From an uncultured Bacteroidia bacterium (lineage in GTDB: Bacteria; Bacteroidota; Bacteroidia; Bacteroidales; UBA932), in assembly GCA_902791945.1 (NCBI GenBank), contig CADAXR010000022.1, forward strand, positions 1 to 36,420: a DNA stretch of 36,420 nucleotides, in the 5' to 3' direction. Of this stretch, positions 24,749-32,743 are shown piece after piece (within the stretch, counting starts at the first letter, position 1; the number at the start of each line of letters is the position of its first letter). The notes beneath the pieces are model-generated. The model saw nothing but the letters and a program-made list of their open reading frames with translations. It did no database searches and was not told the DNA's origin. The translations under genes and the position numbers were made by a program.

Positions 24749-24775
24749 CCCCAAATTTTGGGGGCTGCAAATATA
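24749..24775 (-). promoter_or_regulatory. str operon promoter with overlapping inverted repeat
   Basis: On the minus strand TATATTTG (24775-24768) matches TAnnTTTG and predicts a start near 24761. Directly there lies a 15-base inverted repeat, CCCCAAA-T-TTTGGGG on the plus strand (24749-24763). It would form a hairpin at the very 5' end of the mRNA or serve as a binding site at the start point. Confidence 0.6.
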
Positions 24776-24817
24776 CGAATTTTGTGTGAATTAACAAAGT
24801 TTTCAACAATCTTTAAC

Positions 24818-24825
24818 TATCTTTG
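24818..24825 (+). promoter_or_regulatory. -7 promoter box for the prolyl oligopeptidase gene
   Basis: TATCTTTG matches TAnnTTTG exactly and predicts a start near 24832, leaving about 14 bases before the ATG at 24846. This also argues against the upstream GTG at 24825 as the start codon. The promoter diverges from that of rpsL. Confidence 0.65.
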
Positions 24826-24845
24826 TGAGAAACTCTTCAGACGTA

Positions 24846-26942
24846 ATGAAACCTGTTAACCTTATCGTTATGGCTATTTCAGCCGCTGCCGCCGCATCCT
24901 GCGGCACCTCTTATCCCCAGGCCCCGAAGGACGGGACCGCCGACATCTATTTCGGCACCGAAGTCAAGGACCCGTTCCGGCCTCTCGAGGACGAGACGGC
25001 TCCCGCCACGATCGACTGGATCAAGGCCGAGAACGCCGTGACCGACGCATATTTCAAAAAGCTCAAAGAGCGCGGGCCAATCTTCGACCGCCTCATGGAA
25101 GTGTCCAACTACGAGAAAGTCGGGCTTCCTTCCCGGAAAGCCAACGGCAAGTGGTATTTCTACCGCAACGACGGACTTCAGAACCAGAGCGTCCTCTATG
25201 AGGCCGACGCTCCGGACGGCGCCCCGCGCGTCCTCCTCGACCCCAACGCCCTCAGCGAGGACGGCACGGTGGCCCTCAAAGGCACCTGGTTCTCGAAGGA
25301 CTGCCGCTATATGGCTTATGCCGTTTCGCGGAGCGGAAGCGACTGGCAGGAGTTCTACGTGATGGACGTCGAAAGCCGTAAACTGCTCGATGACCACATC
25401 GAGTGGTCCAAATTCTCCGACGCCGCATGGCAGGGCGACGGCTTCTACTACGGCGCCTACGATCCTCCGGTCGAGGGCCGCGAGTACAGCTCCGTCAACG
25501 AGATGCACAAGATCTACTACCACAGGATCGGCACCCCGCAGTCCGAGGACAAGCTTTTCTACTGCAACAAGGAGCACCCCAAGCGCTTCTATCAGGTCAC
25601 GACAAACGAAGAGGAGACGATGATGTTCCTCTACGAGGACGGCGAGGACAACGGCAATAACCTCTATGTCAAGGACCTTACGAAAAAGGACGCCCCCTTT
25701 GTCCAGATGACCCCCGACATGTCGTCGAGGGTGTCTCCGGTCGAGACTGACGGTAACCTTATATATATACTTACGAATCTCGGCGCCCCGTTCAACCGCC
25801 TTGCCGTTGCAGATATACGGAATCCGAAGTGGACGGCCTGGAAGGACATAGTCCCCGAGACGGACGCAGTCCTCGAGGACGCCGTTTTTGTCGGCGACAG
25901 GATTATCCTCGGCTACAGCAGGGACGCTTCGACCCACGCCTTCCTTTGCGGAAGGGACGGCTCCGACCCGAAGGAAATCGCCCTCCCCGGCATAGGGACG
26001 GCGGGTTTCAACGGCAAGAAGGGTGAAGACTGGTGCTATTACTCGTTCAGCTCCTTCACGGTGCCGGGCTCCATATATTCCTTTGATATAAAGGATTCCT
26101 CCAGCGCGCTCTTCAAGGCGCCGGAAACGAAGTTCGACCTTTCCGGCCTGGAGACCCGCCAGGTGTTCTTCCCCAGCAAGGACGGCACGATGATCCCTAT
26201 GTTCATCACCTGCCGCAAGGACGTGCCCCTCGACGGGAGTTCCACTGTCTATCTTTACGGCTACGGCGGCTTCGCAATCTCCCTTCCTCCTTATTTCTCC
26301 GCAAGCAGGGTCCCGTTCCTCGAAAAGGGCGGAATCTACGTCCAGGTCAACCTCAGGGGCGGTTCGGAATACGGCGAGAAGTGGCACGAGGCCGGCACGA
26401 AGCTGCAGAAGGAGAACGTCTTCGACGACTTTATCGGCGCGGCCGAGTGGCTCATCGCAAACGGGTACACCTCGAAGGAGAAGCTCGCCATCGTCGGCGG
26501 CTCCAACGGAGGTCTCCTCGTCGGCGCCTGCATGACGAAGCGGCCGGACCTTTTCGCCGTCGCCGTCCCGCAGGTAGGCGTCATGGACATGCTGCGCTAC
26601 CACAAATTCACCATCGGCTGGAACTGGGCGCCGGACTACGGCACCAGCGAGGATTCCGAGGAAATGTTCAGGTACCTCCTCGGCTATTCTCCTCTCCACA
26701 ACCTTAAGGAAGGGGTCAACTACCCGGCCACCCTCGTCACTACGGCGGACCACGACGACCGCGTCGTCCCCGCCCACTCATTCAAGTTCGCCGCAAGGCT
26801 CCAGGAGTGCACGACCGGCGAAAGGCCTGCGCTTATCCGCATAGACACCAAGGCCGGACACGGCGGCGGCAAGCCGCTCGCCAAGGTACTCGAGGAGCAG
26901 GCGGACATCTATGCATTCATCATCCATAACACCGGGATGTAG
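24846..26942 (+). CDS. Prolyl oligopeptidase family (S9A) lipoprotein
   Basis: This 698-residue serine peptidase has a signal peptide and lipobox (AAAAASC-GTS), so it is probably a periplasm- or outer-membrane-anchored lipoprotein. An N-terminal segment (PFRPLED, TIDWIKAEN) is followed by a seven-bladed beta-propeller (about residues 70-400). The alpha/beta-hydrolase domain has YGYGGF, the nucleophile Ser553 in GGSNGGLL, the Asp of DHDDRVVP (635-642) and His672 in GHGGGKP. S9A enzymes cut short peptides after proline. ATG at 24846 is preferred because it fits the signal peptide and the promoter. It is close to full length and all catalytic residues are in place. Confidence 0.93.
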   Translation: MKPVNLIVMAISAAAAASCGTSYPQAPKDGTADIYFGTEVKDPFRPLEDETAPATIDWIKAENAVTDAYFKKLKERGPIFDRLMEVSNYEKVGLPSRKANGKWYFYRNDGLQNQSVLYEADAPDGAPRVLLDPNALSEDGTVALKGTWFSKDCRYMAYAVSRSGSDWQEFYVMDVESRKLLDDHIEWSKFSDAAWQGDGFYYGAYDPPVEGREYSSVNEMHKIYYHRIGTPQSEDKLFYCNKEHPKRFYQVTTNEEETMMFLYEDGEDNGNNLYVKDLTKKDAPFVQMTPDMSSRVSPVETDGNLIYILTNLGAPFNRLAVADIRNPKWTAWKDIVPETDAVLEDAVFVGDRIILGYSRDASTHAFLCGRDGSDPKEIALPGIGTAGFNGKKGEDWCYYSFSSFTVPGSIYSFDIKDSSSALFKAPETKFDLSGLETRQVFFPSKDGTMIPMFITCRKDVPLDGSSTVYLYGYGGFAISLPPYFSASRVPFLEKGGIYVQVNLRGGSEYGEKWHEAGTKLQKENVFDDFIGAAEWLIANGYTSKEKLAIVGGSNGGLLVGACMTKRPDLFAVAVPQVGVMDMLRYHKFTIGWNWAPDYGTSEDSEEMFRYLLGYSPLHNLKEGVNYPATLVTTADHDDRVVPAHSFKFAARLQECTTGERPALIRIDTKAGHGGGKPLAKVLEEQADIYAFIIHNTGM

Positions 26943-26949
26943 TTTTTCG

Positions 26950-26957
26950 TATCTTTG
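26950..26957 (+). promoter_or_regulatory. -7 promoter box for aroC, implying a leaderless transcript
   Basis: TATCTTTG, an exact TAnnTTTG match, lies 8 bases after the peptidase stop and only 6 bases before the aroC ATG. A start about 7 bases after the box falls on the ATG itself, so the mRNA would have no leader. Confidence 0.6.
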
Positions 26958-26963
26958 CAGGAT

Positions 26964-27905
26964 ATGATGACTTTTGGAAGAATATTCAAAGTCTCCGTTT
27001 TCGGAGAATCACACGGGCCGGCGACCGGCGTCGTAATCGACGGGGTCGCGCCCGGACTGGCGCTCTCGGCCGAAGATTTCGCCGCCGACATCGACAGGCG
27101 CCGCGGCGGAGCCCCCGGGACGACCCCCCGCACGGAGGCCGACCTTCCCGAGATCCTCTCCGGGGTCTATGAGGGACACACCACGGGCTCTCCGCTCGCC
27201 ATCATTTTCCGTAACGGAAACACTCGCCCGGAGGACTACTCCTCCTTCCGGGAGAACCCCCGCCCCGGCCACGCCGACTATGTGGCGGACATAAAATTCG
27301 ACGGTTTCAACGATCCCCGCGGCGGCGGACACTTCTCCGGAAGGCTGACCCTTCCGGTTGTCGCTGCCGGAGTGGTCGCGAAAAAGTTCCTTTCGGAGGC
27401 CCTGGACGGGCAGTTCTCCGTCGGGGCGGCCCTTAAAGAGGTCGGCGGAAGCGCCGATGCAGCCGCCTGGGACGGCATCCTGTCCGCCGCGGCAGCGGAG
27501 GGCGACTCCGTCGGCGGAGTCGTCGAGTGCTGCGCGCAGTGGCTCCCTGCAGGGCTCGGCGAGCCGTTCTGGGACAGCGTAGAGTCGCTTGTCTCCCACG
27601 CCGTGTTCGCGATCCCCGGAGTGCGCGGAATCGAATTCGGCGACGGCTTCGCGGCGGCGGCCATGAAGGGCAGCGCCCACAACGATCCCTTCCCGCTTTC
27701 GCCGGAGAAAAACGGCGCAGGCGGAGTCAACGGCGGGATTACCAACGGCAATCCCCTCGTCTTCAGGGTGGCCTTCAAGCCCACTTCGAGCATACGCAAA
27801 GGCGGCGTCGGCGGGCGCCACGACGTTTGCATAGCCCTCCGCGCCCCCGTGGTCGTGGAGGCGGTCACGGCAATAGTGCTCGCTGACCTTGTGAGAATTA
27901 TGTAA
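26964..27905 (+). CDS. aroC: Chorismate synthase, short divergent form
   Basis: This 313-residue enzyme converts EPSP to chorismate with reduced FMN, the last shared step to aromatic amino acids and folate. Seen are FGESHG with His17, the RRR-G-PGTTPR segment, RPGHADY with the second catalytic His, [38 protein letters not shown] and GRHDVC. The usual enzyme is about 350-360 residues and has GGGRSSARET at the block where this one reads [10 protein letters not shown], so it belongs to a compact variant clade that I associate with some Firmicutes and some Bacteroidales. The ATG at 26964 or 26967 fits the N-terminus; the stop overlaps the sufB start by one base. Confidence 0.92.
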   Translation: MMTFGRIFKVSVFGESHGPATGVVIDGVAPGLALSAEDFAADIDRRRGGAPGTTPRTEADLPEILSGVYEGHTTGSPLAIIFRNGNTRPEDYSSFRENPRPGHADYVADIKFDGFNDPRGGGHFSGRLTLPVVAAGVVAKKFLSEALDGQFSVGAALKEVGGSADAAAWDGILSAAAAEGDSVGGVVECCAQWLPAGLGEPFWDSVESLVSHAVFAIPGVRGIEFGDGFAAAAMKGSAHNDPFPLSPEKNGAGGVNGGITNGNPLVFRVAFKPTSSIRKGGVGGRHDVCIALRAPVVVEAVTAIVLADLVRIM

Positions 27906-29347
27906 TGAAGGAAGATAGCGGAATCATAGATCAGATAACTTCCTCGCAGTACAAGGAAGGGTTTGTCACGGACGTGGAGCAGGAGTTCGTGCCGAAAGGC
28001 CTGAACGAGGACATAATCCGTACGATCTCCCGTATCAAGGATGAGCCGGAATGGCTCCTGGAGTTCCGCCTCGACGCGTTCCGCAAGTGGCGGAAGATGA
28101 AGATGCCCTCGTGGGGACACCTCGACCTTCCTCCGATCGATTTCCAGGACATTATCTATTATGCGGCTCCCAAAAAGGATTCGGAGAGGCCGAAAGAGAT
28201 AGACCCCAAGCTGCAGGAAACGTTCGACAAGCTCGGCATACCGCTGAAAGAGCGCGACGTGCTTGCAGGGGTCGTGGCGGTGGACGCGGTTTTCGACTCC
28301 GTGTCGGTGACTACGACATTCCGCAAGACCCTGGCGGAGAAGGGGATTATCTTCTGTTCCTTCTCCGAGGCGGTGAAGGAGCACCCCGATCTCGTCCGGA
28401 AATACCTCGCCACCGTGGTCCCTTCCGGAGACAATTTCTTTGCGGCGCTCAACAGCGCCGTCTTCAGCGACGGCTCGTTCTGCTATATTCCCAAGGGAGT
28501 GCGCTGCCCGATGGAACTTTCCAGCTATTTCAGGATCAACGCGCGCGGTACGGGCCAGTTCGAGAGGACCCTTCTCGTTGCCGACGAAGACTCGTATGTG
28601 AGCTACATGGAGGGTTGCACGGCCCCGATGAGGGACGAGCAGCAGCTCCACGCCGCCGTGGTCGAAATTATCGTGGAGAAGGGCGCCGACGTCAAATACT
28701 CCACGGTCCAGAACTGGTACCCGGGCGACGCCGACGGCAAGGGTGGCATCCTCAACCTCGTGACCAAGCGCGGCCTCTGCCGCGGCGAGGGCAGCCACCT
28801 GAGCTGGACCCAGGTCGAGACCGGGTCCGCCATCACGTGGAAGTACCCTTCCACTATCCTCCGCGGCGACAATTCTTCTTCGGAATTCTATTCCGTCGCA
28901 GTGACAAACAACCTCCAGCAGGCCGACACGGGGACCAAGATGATCCACGCCGGGCGCAACACCCGCAGCCGTATCGTCTCCAAGGGCATCTCGGCCGGAC
29001 GCAGCCAGAACAGCTACCGCGGCCTCGTCGCCATCGGGCATGACGCCGCCGGTGCGCGCAACTACTCGCAGTGCGACAGCCTCCTGATAGGCCCGCTCTG
29101 CGGTGCCCACACCTTCCCGGTTATAAGGAACTCCTGCCCGTCGGCAGTGGTGGAGCACGAAGCGACGACCTCCAAGATTAGCGAGGACCAGCTCTTCTAC
29201 TGCAACCAGAGGGGCATCCCTCCGGAGGACGCCGTCGGTCTCATCGTCGGCGGCTATGCCCGCGAGGTGCTCTCCCGCCTGCCGATGGAGTTCGCCGTCG
29301 AGGCCCGTAAACTCCTTTCCGTTTCACTTGAAGGCTCCGTCGGATGA
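27905..29347 (+). CDS. sufB: Fe-S cluster assembly scaffold SufB
   Basis: This 480-residue protein is full length for SufB. Family marks are the N-terminal [21 protein letters not shown] segment, [43 protein letters not shown] and NWYPGD. The C-terminal part has [25 protein letters not shown] with the cluster-binding Cys, and [12 protein letters not shown]. SufB and SufD form the scaffold on which a Fe-S cluster is built, powered by SufC. The start overlaps aroC (TAATG) and the end overlaps pnuC (ATGA), showing translational coupling. Confidence 0.96.
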   Translation: MKEDSGIIDQITSSQYKEGFVTDVEQEFVPKGLNEDIIRTISRIKDEPEWLLEFRLDAFRKWRKMKMPSWGHLDLPPIDFQDIIYYAAPKKDSERPKEIDPKLQETFDKLGIPLKERDVLAGVVAVDAVFDSVSVTTTFRKTLAEKGIIFCSFSEAVKEHPDLVRKYLATVVPSGDNFFAALNSAVFSDGSFCYIPKGVRCPMELSSYFRINARGTGQFERTLLVADEDSYVSYMEGCTAPMRDEQQLHAAVVEIIVEKGADVKYSTVQNWYPGDADGKGGILNLVTKRGLCRGEGSHLSWTQVETGSAITWKYPSTILRGDNSSSEFYSVAVTNNLQQADTGTKMIHAGRNTRSRIVSKGISAGRSQNSYRGLVAIGHDAAGARNYSQCDSLLIGPLCGAHTFPVIRNSCPSAVVEHEATTSKISEDQLFYCNQRGIPPEDAVGLIVGGYAREVLSRLPMEFAVEARKLLSVSLEGSVG

Positions 29348-29931
29348 TTTCCTGGATAGACATAGTCTGCTCGGCACTCGGACTTGCGACCGTTTTTCTC
29401 GCGGGACGCAACTCGAAGTACAACTTCTGGGTCGGGTACCTCTATACGGCCGCGCTCTTCGTGATGTTCTACGGCAAGTGCCTCTACGCCTCGCTGCTTC
29501 TGCAGCCGGTGTCGCTTGCCATCAACATCCTCGGCCACTACCGCTGGACCCACCCGAAGGAGGACGAGAGGAGCGCCGCCGACAGCGGAGCCCTCAAGGT
29601 TTCGATGCTCTCCTGGACGGAAAGGGGACTGGCGGTGCTCGCCGTGCTTGTCGTCGCGGCCCTTTGGGGCTGGCTCCTCGACAGGCTTTTCCCTGCGGAC
29701 CCTCACCCTTATCTCGACAGCTGCGTGACCGTGCTGATACTGATGGCCCAGCTGCTGTCCGCTTTGAAAAAGTGGGACTGCTGGGTCGCTTGGCTCTTTG
29801 TCAACATAGCCCAGATCATACTCCACATCAGCATCGGTAACATCTTCATGCCTATAGTCTGCGGACTGTACCTCCTCAACGGCCTCTGGTCGCTTTCGAC
29901 CTGGGTCCGTCTTTACAAGAACAACAGTTGA
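29344..29931 (+). CDS. pnuC: PnuC-like nicotinamide riboside/vitamin transporter
   Basis: This 195-residue integral membrane protein has about seven hydrophobic helices. The family pattern is visible in [31 protein letters not shown] and the C-terminal [17 protein letters not shown] segment. PnuC proteins move nicotinamide riboside by facilitated diffusion; the related PnuT moves thiamine, and the substrate cannot be decided here. It is inserted between sufB (ATGA overlap) and sufC (4-base gap). I see no riboswitch in front of it, as there is no room for one. The name is given on family likeness only. Confidence 0.8.
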   Translation: MISWIDIVCSALGLATVFLAGRNSKYNFWVGYLYTAALFVMFYGKCLYASLLLQPVSLAINILGHYRWTHPKEDERSAADSGALKVSMLSWTERGLAVLAVLVVAALWGWLLDRLFPADPHPYLDSCVTVLILMAQLLSALKKWDCWVAWLFVNIAQIILHISIGNIFMPIVCGLYLLNGLWSLSTWVRLYKNNS

Positions 29932-29935
29932 CACT

Positions 29936-30682
29936 ATGCAAGATATACTTCTTAATATTAAAGGGCTCTGCGCTTCGGCCGGAGAGAAGGAAATCCTGAG
30001 AGGGGTTGACCTCGAGGTCCGCCGCGGCGAGGTCCACGCGATAATGGGCCCGAACGGCGCCGGCAAGAGCACCCTCTCGGCCGTGCTTTCCGGCAAGCCG
30101 GACTACACGGTGACGGGCGGCTCCGTCTCTTTCGCCGGCGAGGACCTTCTCGCCCTCAGCCCGGAGCAGCGCAGCTGGGCCGGACTTTTCCTGTCCTTCC
30201 AGTATCCGGTGGAGATTCCCGGAGTCACTATCTCGGCCTTCATGAAGGCGGCGCTCGCGGCCCGTCGCAAGGCCGCCGGTCTCGAGGAACTTTCCGCGGC
30301 TGATTTTCTCGCGCTTATGAAGGAGAAGATGGCCTTCGTCGGAATGAACCCTTCGTTTTCGAAGAGGCCGGTCAACGTCGGTTTTTCCGGAGGTGAGAAA
30401 AAGCGGGCCGAGATATTCCAGATGGCGATGCTGGACCCTGTGCTGTCCATCCTCGACGAGACCGACAGCGGCCTCGACGTGGACGCCCTGAAGGTCGTCG
30501 CCGACGGGGTCAACGCCATGCGTTCCCCCGAAAAGTCCACTATCATCATCACCCACTACCGCAAGTTGCTCGAGTATGTTCGCCCGGACAAGGTCCACGT
30601 CCTGAAAGCCGGACGCATCGTCCGCTCAGGCGGCGAGGAGCTTGCCGACATCATTGAAAACGAAGGATTCGACAAGTTCTGA
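29936..30682 (+). CDS. sufC: Fe-S cluster assembly ATPase SufC
   Basis: This 248-residue ABC-type ATPase has Walker A GPNGAGKS (near 40), a Q-loop in LSFQYPVEIPGV (the SufC-specific form), ABC signature FSGGEKKRAE, Walker B LSILDETDSGLDVDAL and switch His in ITHYRKLL. SufC binds SufB and SufD and drives the conformational change needed for cluster assembly. It is soluble, with no membrane partner. The stop overlaps the sufD start (TGATG). Confidence 0.96.
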   Translation: MQDILLNIKGLCASAGEKEILRGVDLEVRRGEVHAIMGPNGAGKSTLSAVLSGKPDYTVTGGSVSFAGEDLLALSPEQRSWAGLFLSFQYPVEIPGVTISAFMKAALAARRKAAGLEELSAADFLALMKEKMAFVGMNPSFSKRPVNVGFSGGEKKRAEIFQMAMLDPVLSILDETDSGLDVDALKVVADGVNAMRSPEKSTIIITHYRKLLEYVRPDKVHVLKAGRIVRSGGEELADIIENEGFDKF

Positions 30683-31278
30683 TGGGACACGGCAGATACA
30701 TAGAGCCGCCGGCGGCCAGTTACGTCCTCGGGGCGGGAGAGTCCCTTGAACTCTCGTTCTCTGTGATGCCCGGAGAGTCAAAGGATATTGACATCTCCGT
30801 GGACCTCGCCGGCGAGGGAGCTTCCTTCGACCTCAAGGGATACTATATCCTTGGAGAGCAGGAGAAGGTCAATATACGCGTAAGGGTCCACCACAAGGCG
30901 CCCCGCTGCCGTTCGTCGCAGACGGTGAACGGCGTTGCGGGAGGTAATGCCGAGGTCAGCTTCGACGGCAGGATCATCGTCGCGCCCGGGGCCGACGGTA
31001 CGGACGCCTCGCAGACCAACCGCAACGTCCTCGTCTCCGACTCGGCGAGGGTCGGTACGACCCCGCAGCTCGAGATCTACGCCGACGACGTGAAGTGCTC
31101 GCACGGCGCGACGGTCGGCAAACTCAACGAGGAGGAACTGTTCTATATGCGCTCCCGCGGCATTCCCGAAAGGGAGGCCAAGGTGCTGCAGCTCATTTCA
31201 TTCCTGTCTCCGGCGCTTCCGGGCGGGGAGAACGGCGCTCAGGAAGCGGAGGCGGCACTCAGAAGGATTATGGTATGA
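30682..31278 (+). CDS. sufD: SufD-like scaffold protein, short form
   Basis: This 198-residue protein matches only the C-terminal half of SufD. A short beta-helix core with HKAPRCRSSQTVNGVAGG and FDGRIIVAPGA leads to the signature DDVKCSHGATVGKLNEEELFYMRSRGI, with the cluster-related His141 in CSHG, and the final ISFLSPALP helix region. Typical SufD has about 430-450 residues, so the N-terminal helical region and part of the beta-helix are absent. The frame is intact and tightly coupled to sufC, so this looks like a genuine compact form and not a broken gene. Its stop overlaps the ispE start (ATGA). Confidence 0.88.
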   Translation: MGHGRYIEPPAASYVLGAGESLELSFSVMPGESKDIDISVDLAGEGASFDLKGYYILGEQEKVNIRVRVHHKAPRCRSSQTVNGVAGGNAEVSFDGRIIVAPGADGTDASQTNRNVLVSDSARVGTTPQLEIYADDVKCSHGATVGKLNEEELFYMRSRGIPEREAKVLQLISFLSPALPGGENGAQEAEAALRRIMV

Positions 31279-32120
31279 CGACACACCCTTTTGTGAAGAT
31301 AAATCTCGGACTGAATGTGCTGAGAAAAAGGGAGGACGGTTTTCACGACATAGAGACCGTCTTCTTGCCTTTCAAGGGCATATCGGACACCCTTGAGATA
31401 GTAGCTGGCGACGATTTCTCCCACACGTCGGCTTCTCTTTTCGAGAGATATTCCCCGGAGGATATTGCCCAGGCGATCACTCCGGACGGCTCGGTGATGA
31501 TCACCATCGCCCGTCGTGGCGGCGTCGGCTGGAATCCGCTGAAAGACATCACGGTGAAGGCCTGCGCCCTCTTCTCGGAGGGCCGTAAGATGCCTCCCGT
31601 GAAGATATTCCTTGAAAAGACTTCCCCGGTTGGTGCCGGGCTCGGCGGAGGCAGCGCCGACGGGGCGTTTGCGCTCCGTATGCTCTCCGAAATGTTCGCT
31701 CCTGAGCTCACCGGGGAGGATCTCCTCGCGATGGCTTCGCGTCTCGGAAGCGACTGCGCCTTCTTTATCGACGCCGAGCCATGCTTCGCTTCCGGAAGGG
31801 GTGAAATCCTCACCCCGCTGCCTGAATCCCTTGCGGAAAGGCTGTCTTCACTCGATATCAGGGTGAGTGTTCCGGAAGGGATTTCCGTGAGCACGGCGGA
31901 AGCCTATGGCGGGATTGTGCCGGCGCTCCCTCCGGTGCGTATACCGGATGTCCTGGAGCGCCCCGTTGAGGAGTGGAATGGCCTGCTGGTCAACGATTTC
32001 GAGAAGACGGTATTTGCGAAATACCCGTTTCTCGCCGGGTTCAAAAATGATCTTTACGCCACCGGGGCGCGGTACGTCTCCATGTCCGGTTCCGGGTCGG
32101 CATTTTTCTCGATATATTAA
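31275..32120 (+). CDS. ispE: 4-diphosphocytidyl-2-C-methyl-D-erythritol kinase
   Basis: This 281-residue GHMP kinase has the substrate-side FVKINLGLNVL with Lys8, the ATP loop PVGAGLGGGSADG, LGSDCAFFI with the catalytic Asp, and the C-terminal MSGSGSAFFSIY block. It phosphorylates CDP-methylerythritol in the non-mevalonate isoprenoid pathway. The start at 31275 makes an ATGA overlap with sufD; longer readings run into sufD. Several MEP-pathway enzymes use Fe-S clusters, so linkage to suf genes is sensible, though IspE itself does not. Confidence 0.95.
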   Translation: MTTHPFVKINLGLNVLRKREDGFHDIETVFLPFKGISDTLEIVAGDDFSHTSASLFERYSPEDIAQAITPDGSVMITIARRGGVGWNPLKDITVKACALFSEGRKMPPVKIFLEKTSPVGAGLGGGSADGAFALRMLSEMFAPELTGEDLLAMASRLGSDCAFFIDAEPCFASGRGEILTPLPESLAERLSSLDIRVSVPEGISVSTAEAYGGIVPALPPVRIPDVLERPVEEWNGLLVNDFEKTVFAKYPFLAGFKNDLYATGARYVSMSGSGSAFFSIY

Positions 32121-32135
32121 AAAAGTGCCTCTTCA

Positions 32136-32741
32136 GTGAAACGTTTTTCTCCCCAATTGCATCTTCTTATCCGGACGCTGGTCGATGACCGGTCCGGGGA
32201 CGGAGGAGGCGGATTGTATGGAGAAGCGTTTATCGCGGAATGCAGGGACGGCGACAGGGCTGCGCAGAAGCGGCTTTTCGACCTCCTTGCGCCGAAGATG
32301 AAAGTCCTGTGCAAGCGCTACGTCGGAGACGACGCGACTGCCGAGGACATTCTCCAGGAAGGGTTCATCACTCTGTTCACAAGGCTTGACAGCTATTCGG
32401 GGGCCGGTTCCTTCGAAGGCTGGGCCAGAAAGATCTTTGTCAACACCGCACTGATGCACCTCAGGAGAAACGACGCTCTCCGCGACAGCGGAGACATCGA
32501 AGAGGCCGTGTGGCTGCGCTCCGACGACGTTTCGCCGTCCGGTCAGCTGAGCCACAAGGAATTGCTGAAGATGATAGCGGCCCTGCCGGCCGACTACAGG
32601 ACAGTGTTCAACATGTACGTCATCGAAGGCTATTCCCACCAGGAGATCGCAGAATCTCTCGGCATTCGGGAGGCGACCTCCCGTTCGAAGCTTCAAAGGG
32701 CGAGGTTAAAGTTGCAGGAGTGGATAAAGAAAACGAGCTGA
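32136..32741 (+). CDS. ECF-type RNA polymerase sigma factor
   Basis: This 201-residue protein has sigma region 2 (about 30-105: FIAECRDGDRAAQKRLFDLLAPKMK, ATAEDILQEGFITLF, FEGWARKIFVNTALMHLRR) and region 4 (about 140-200: LPADYRTVFNMYVIEGYSHQEIAESLGI, TSRSKLQRARLKLQ). The first 30 residues with a Gly-rich stretch are not conserved, so a later start is possible. It lies 15 bases after ispE and 2 bases before a gene with an anti-sigma-like N-terminus, so the two form a sigma/regulator pair. The regulon is unknown. Confidence 0.9.
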   Translation: MKRFSPQLHLLIRTLVDDRSGDGGGGLYGEAFIAECRDGDRAAQKRLFDLLAPKMKVLCKRYVGDDATAEDILQEGFITLFTRLDSYSGAGSFEGWARKIFVNTALMHLRRNDALRDSGDIEEAVWLRSDDVSPSGQLSHKELLKMIAALPADYRTVFNMYVIEGYSHQEIAESLGIREATSRSKLQRARLKLQEWIKKTS

Positions 32742-32743
32742 AG

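Noticed and set aside
24879..26777. A very long open frame antisense to the prolyl oligopeptidase
   Set aside because: It mirrors the GC-rich third positions of the real gene, has no family likeness and no promoter or start context.
29300..29343. Riboswitch controlling the pnuC-type gene (NAD or TPP class)
   Set aside because: pnuC overlaps the end of sufB, leaving no non-coding space for an aptamer.
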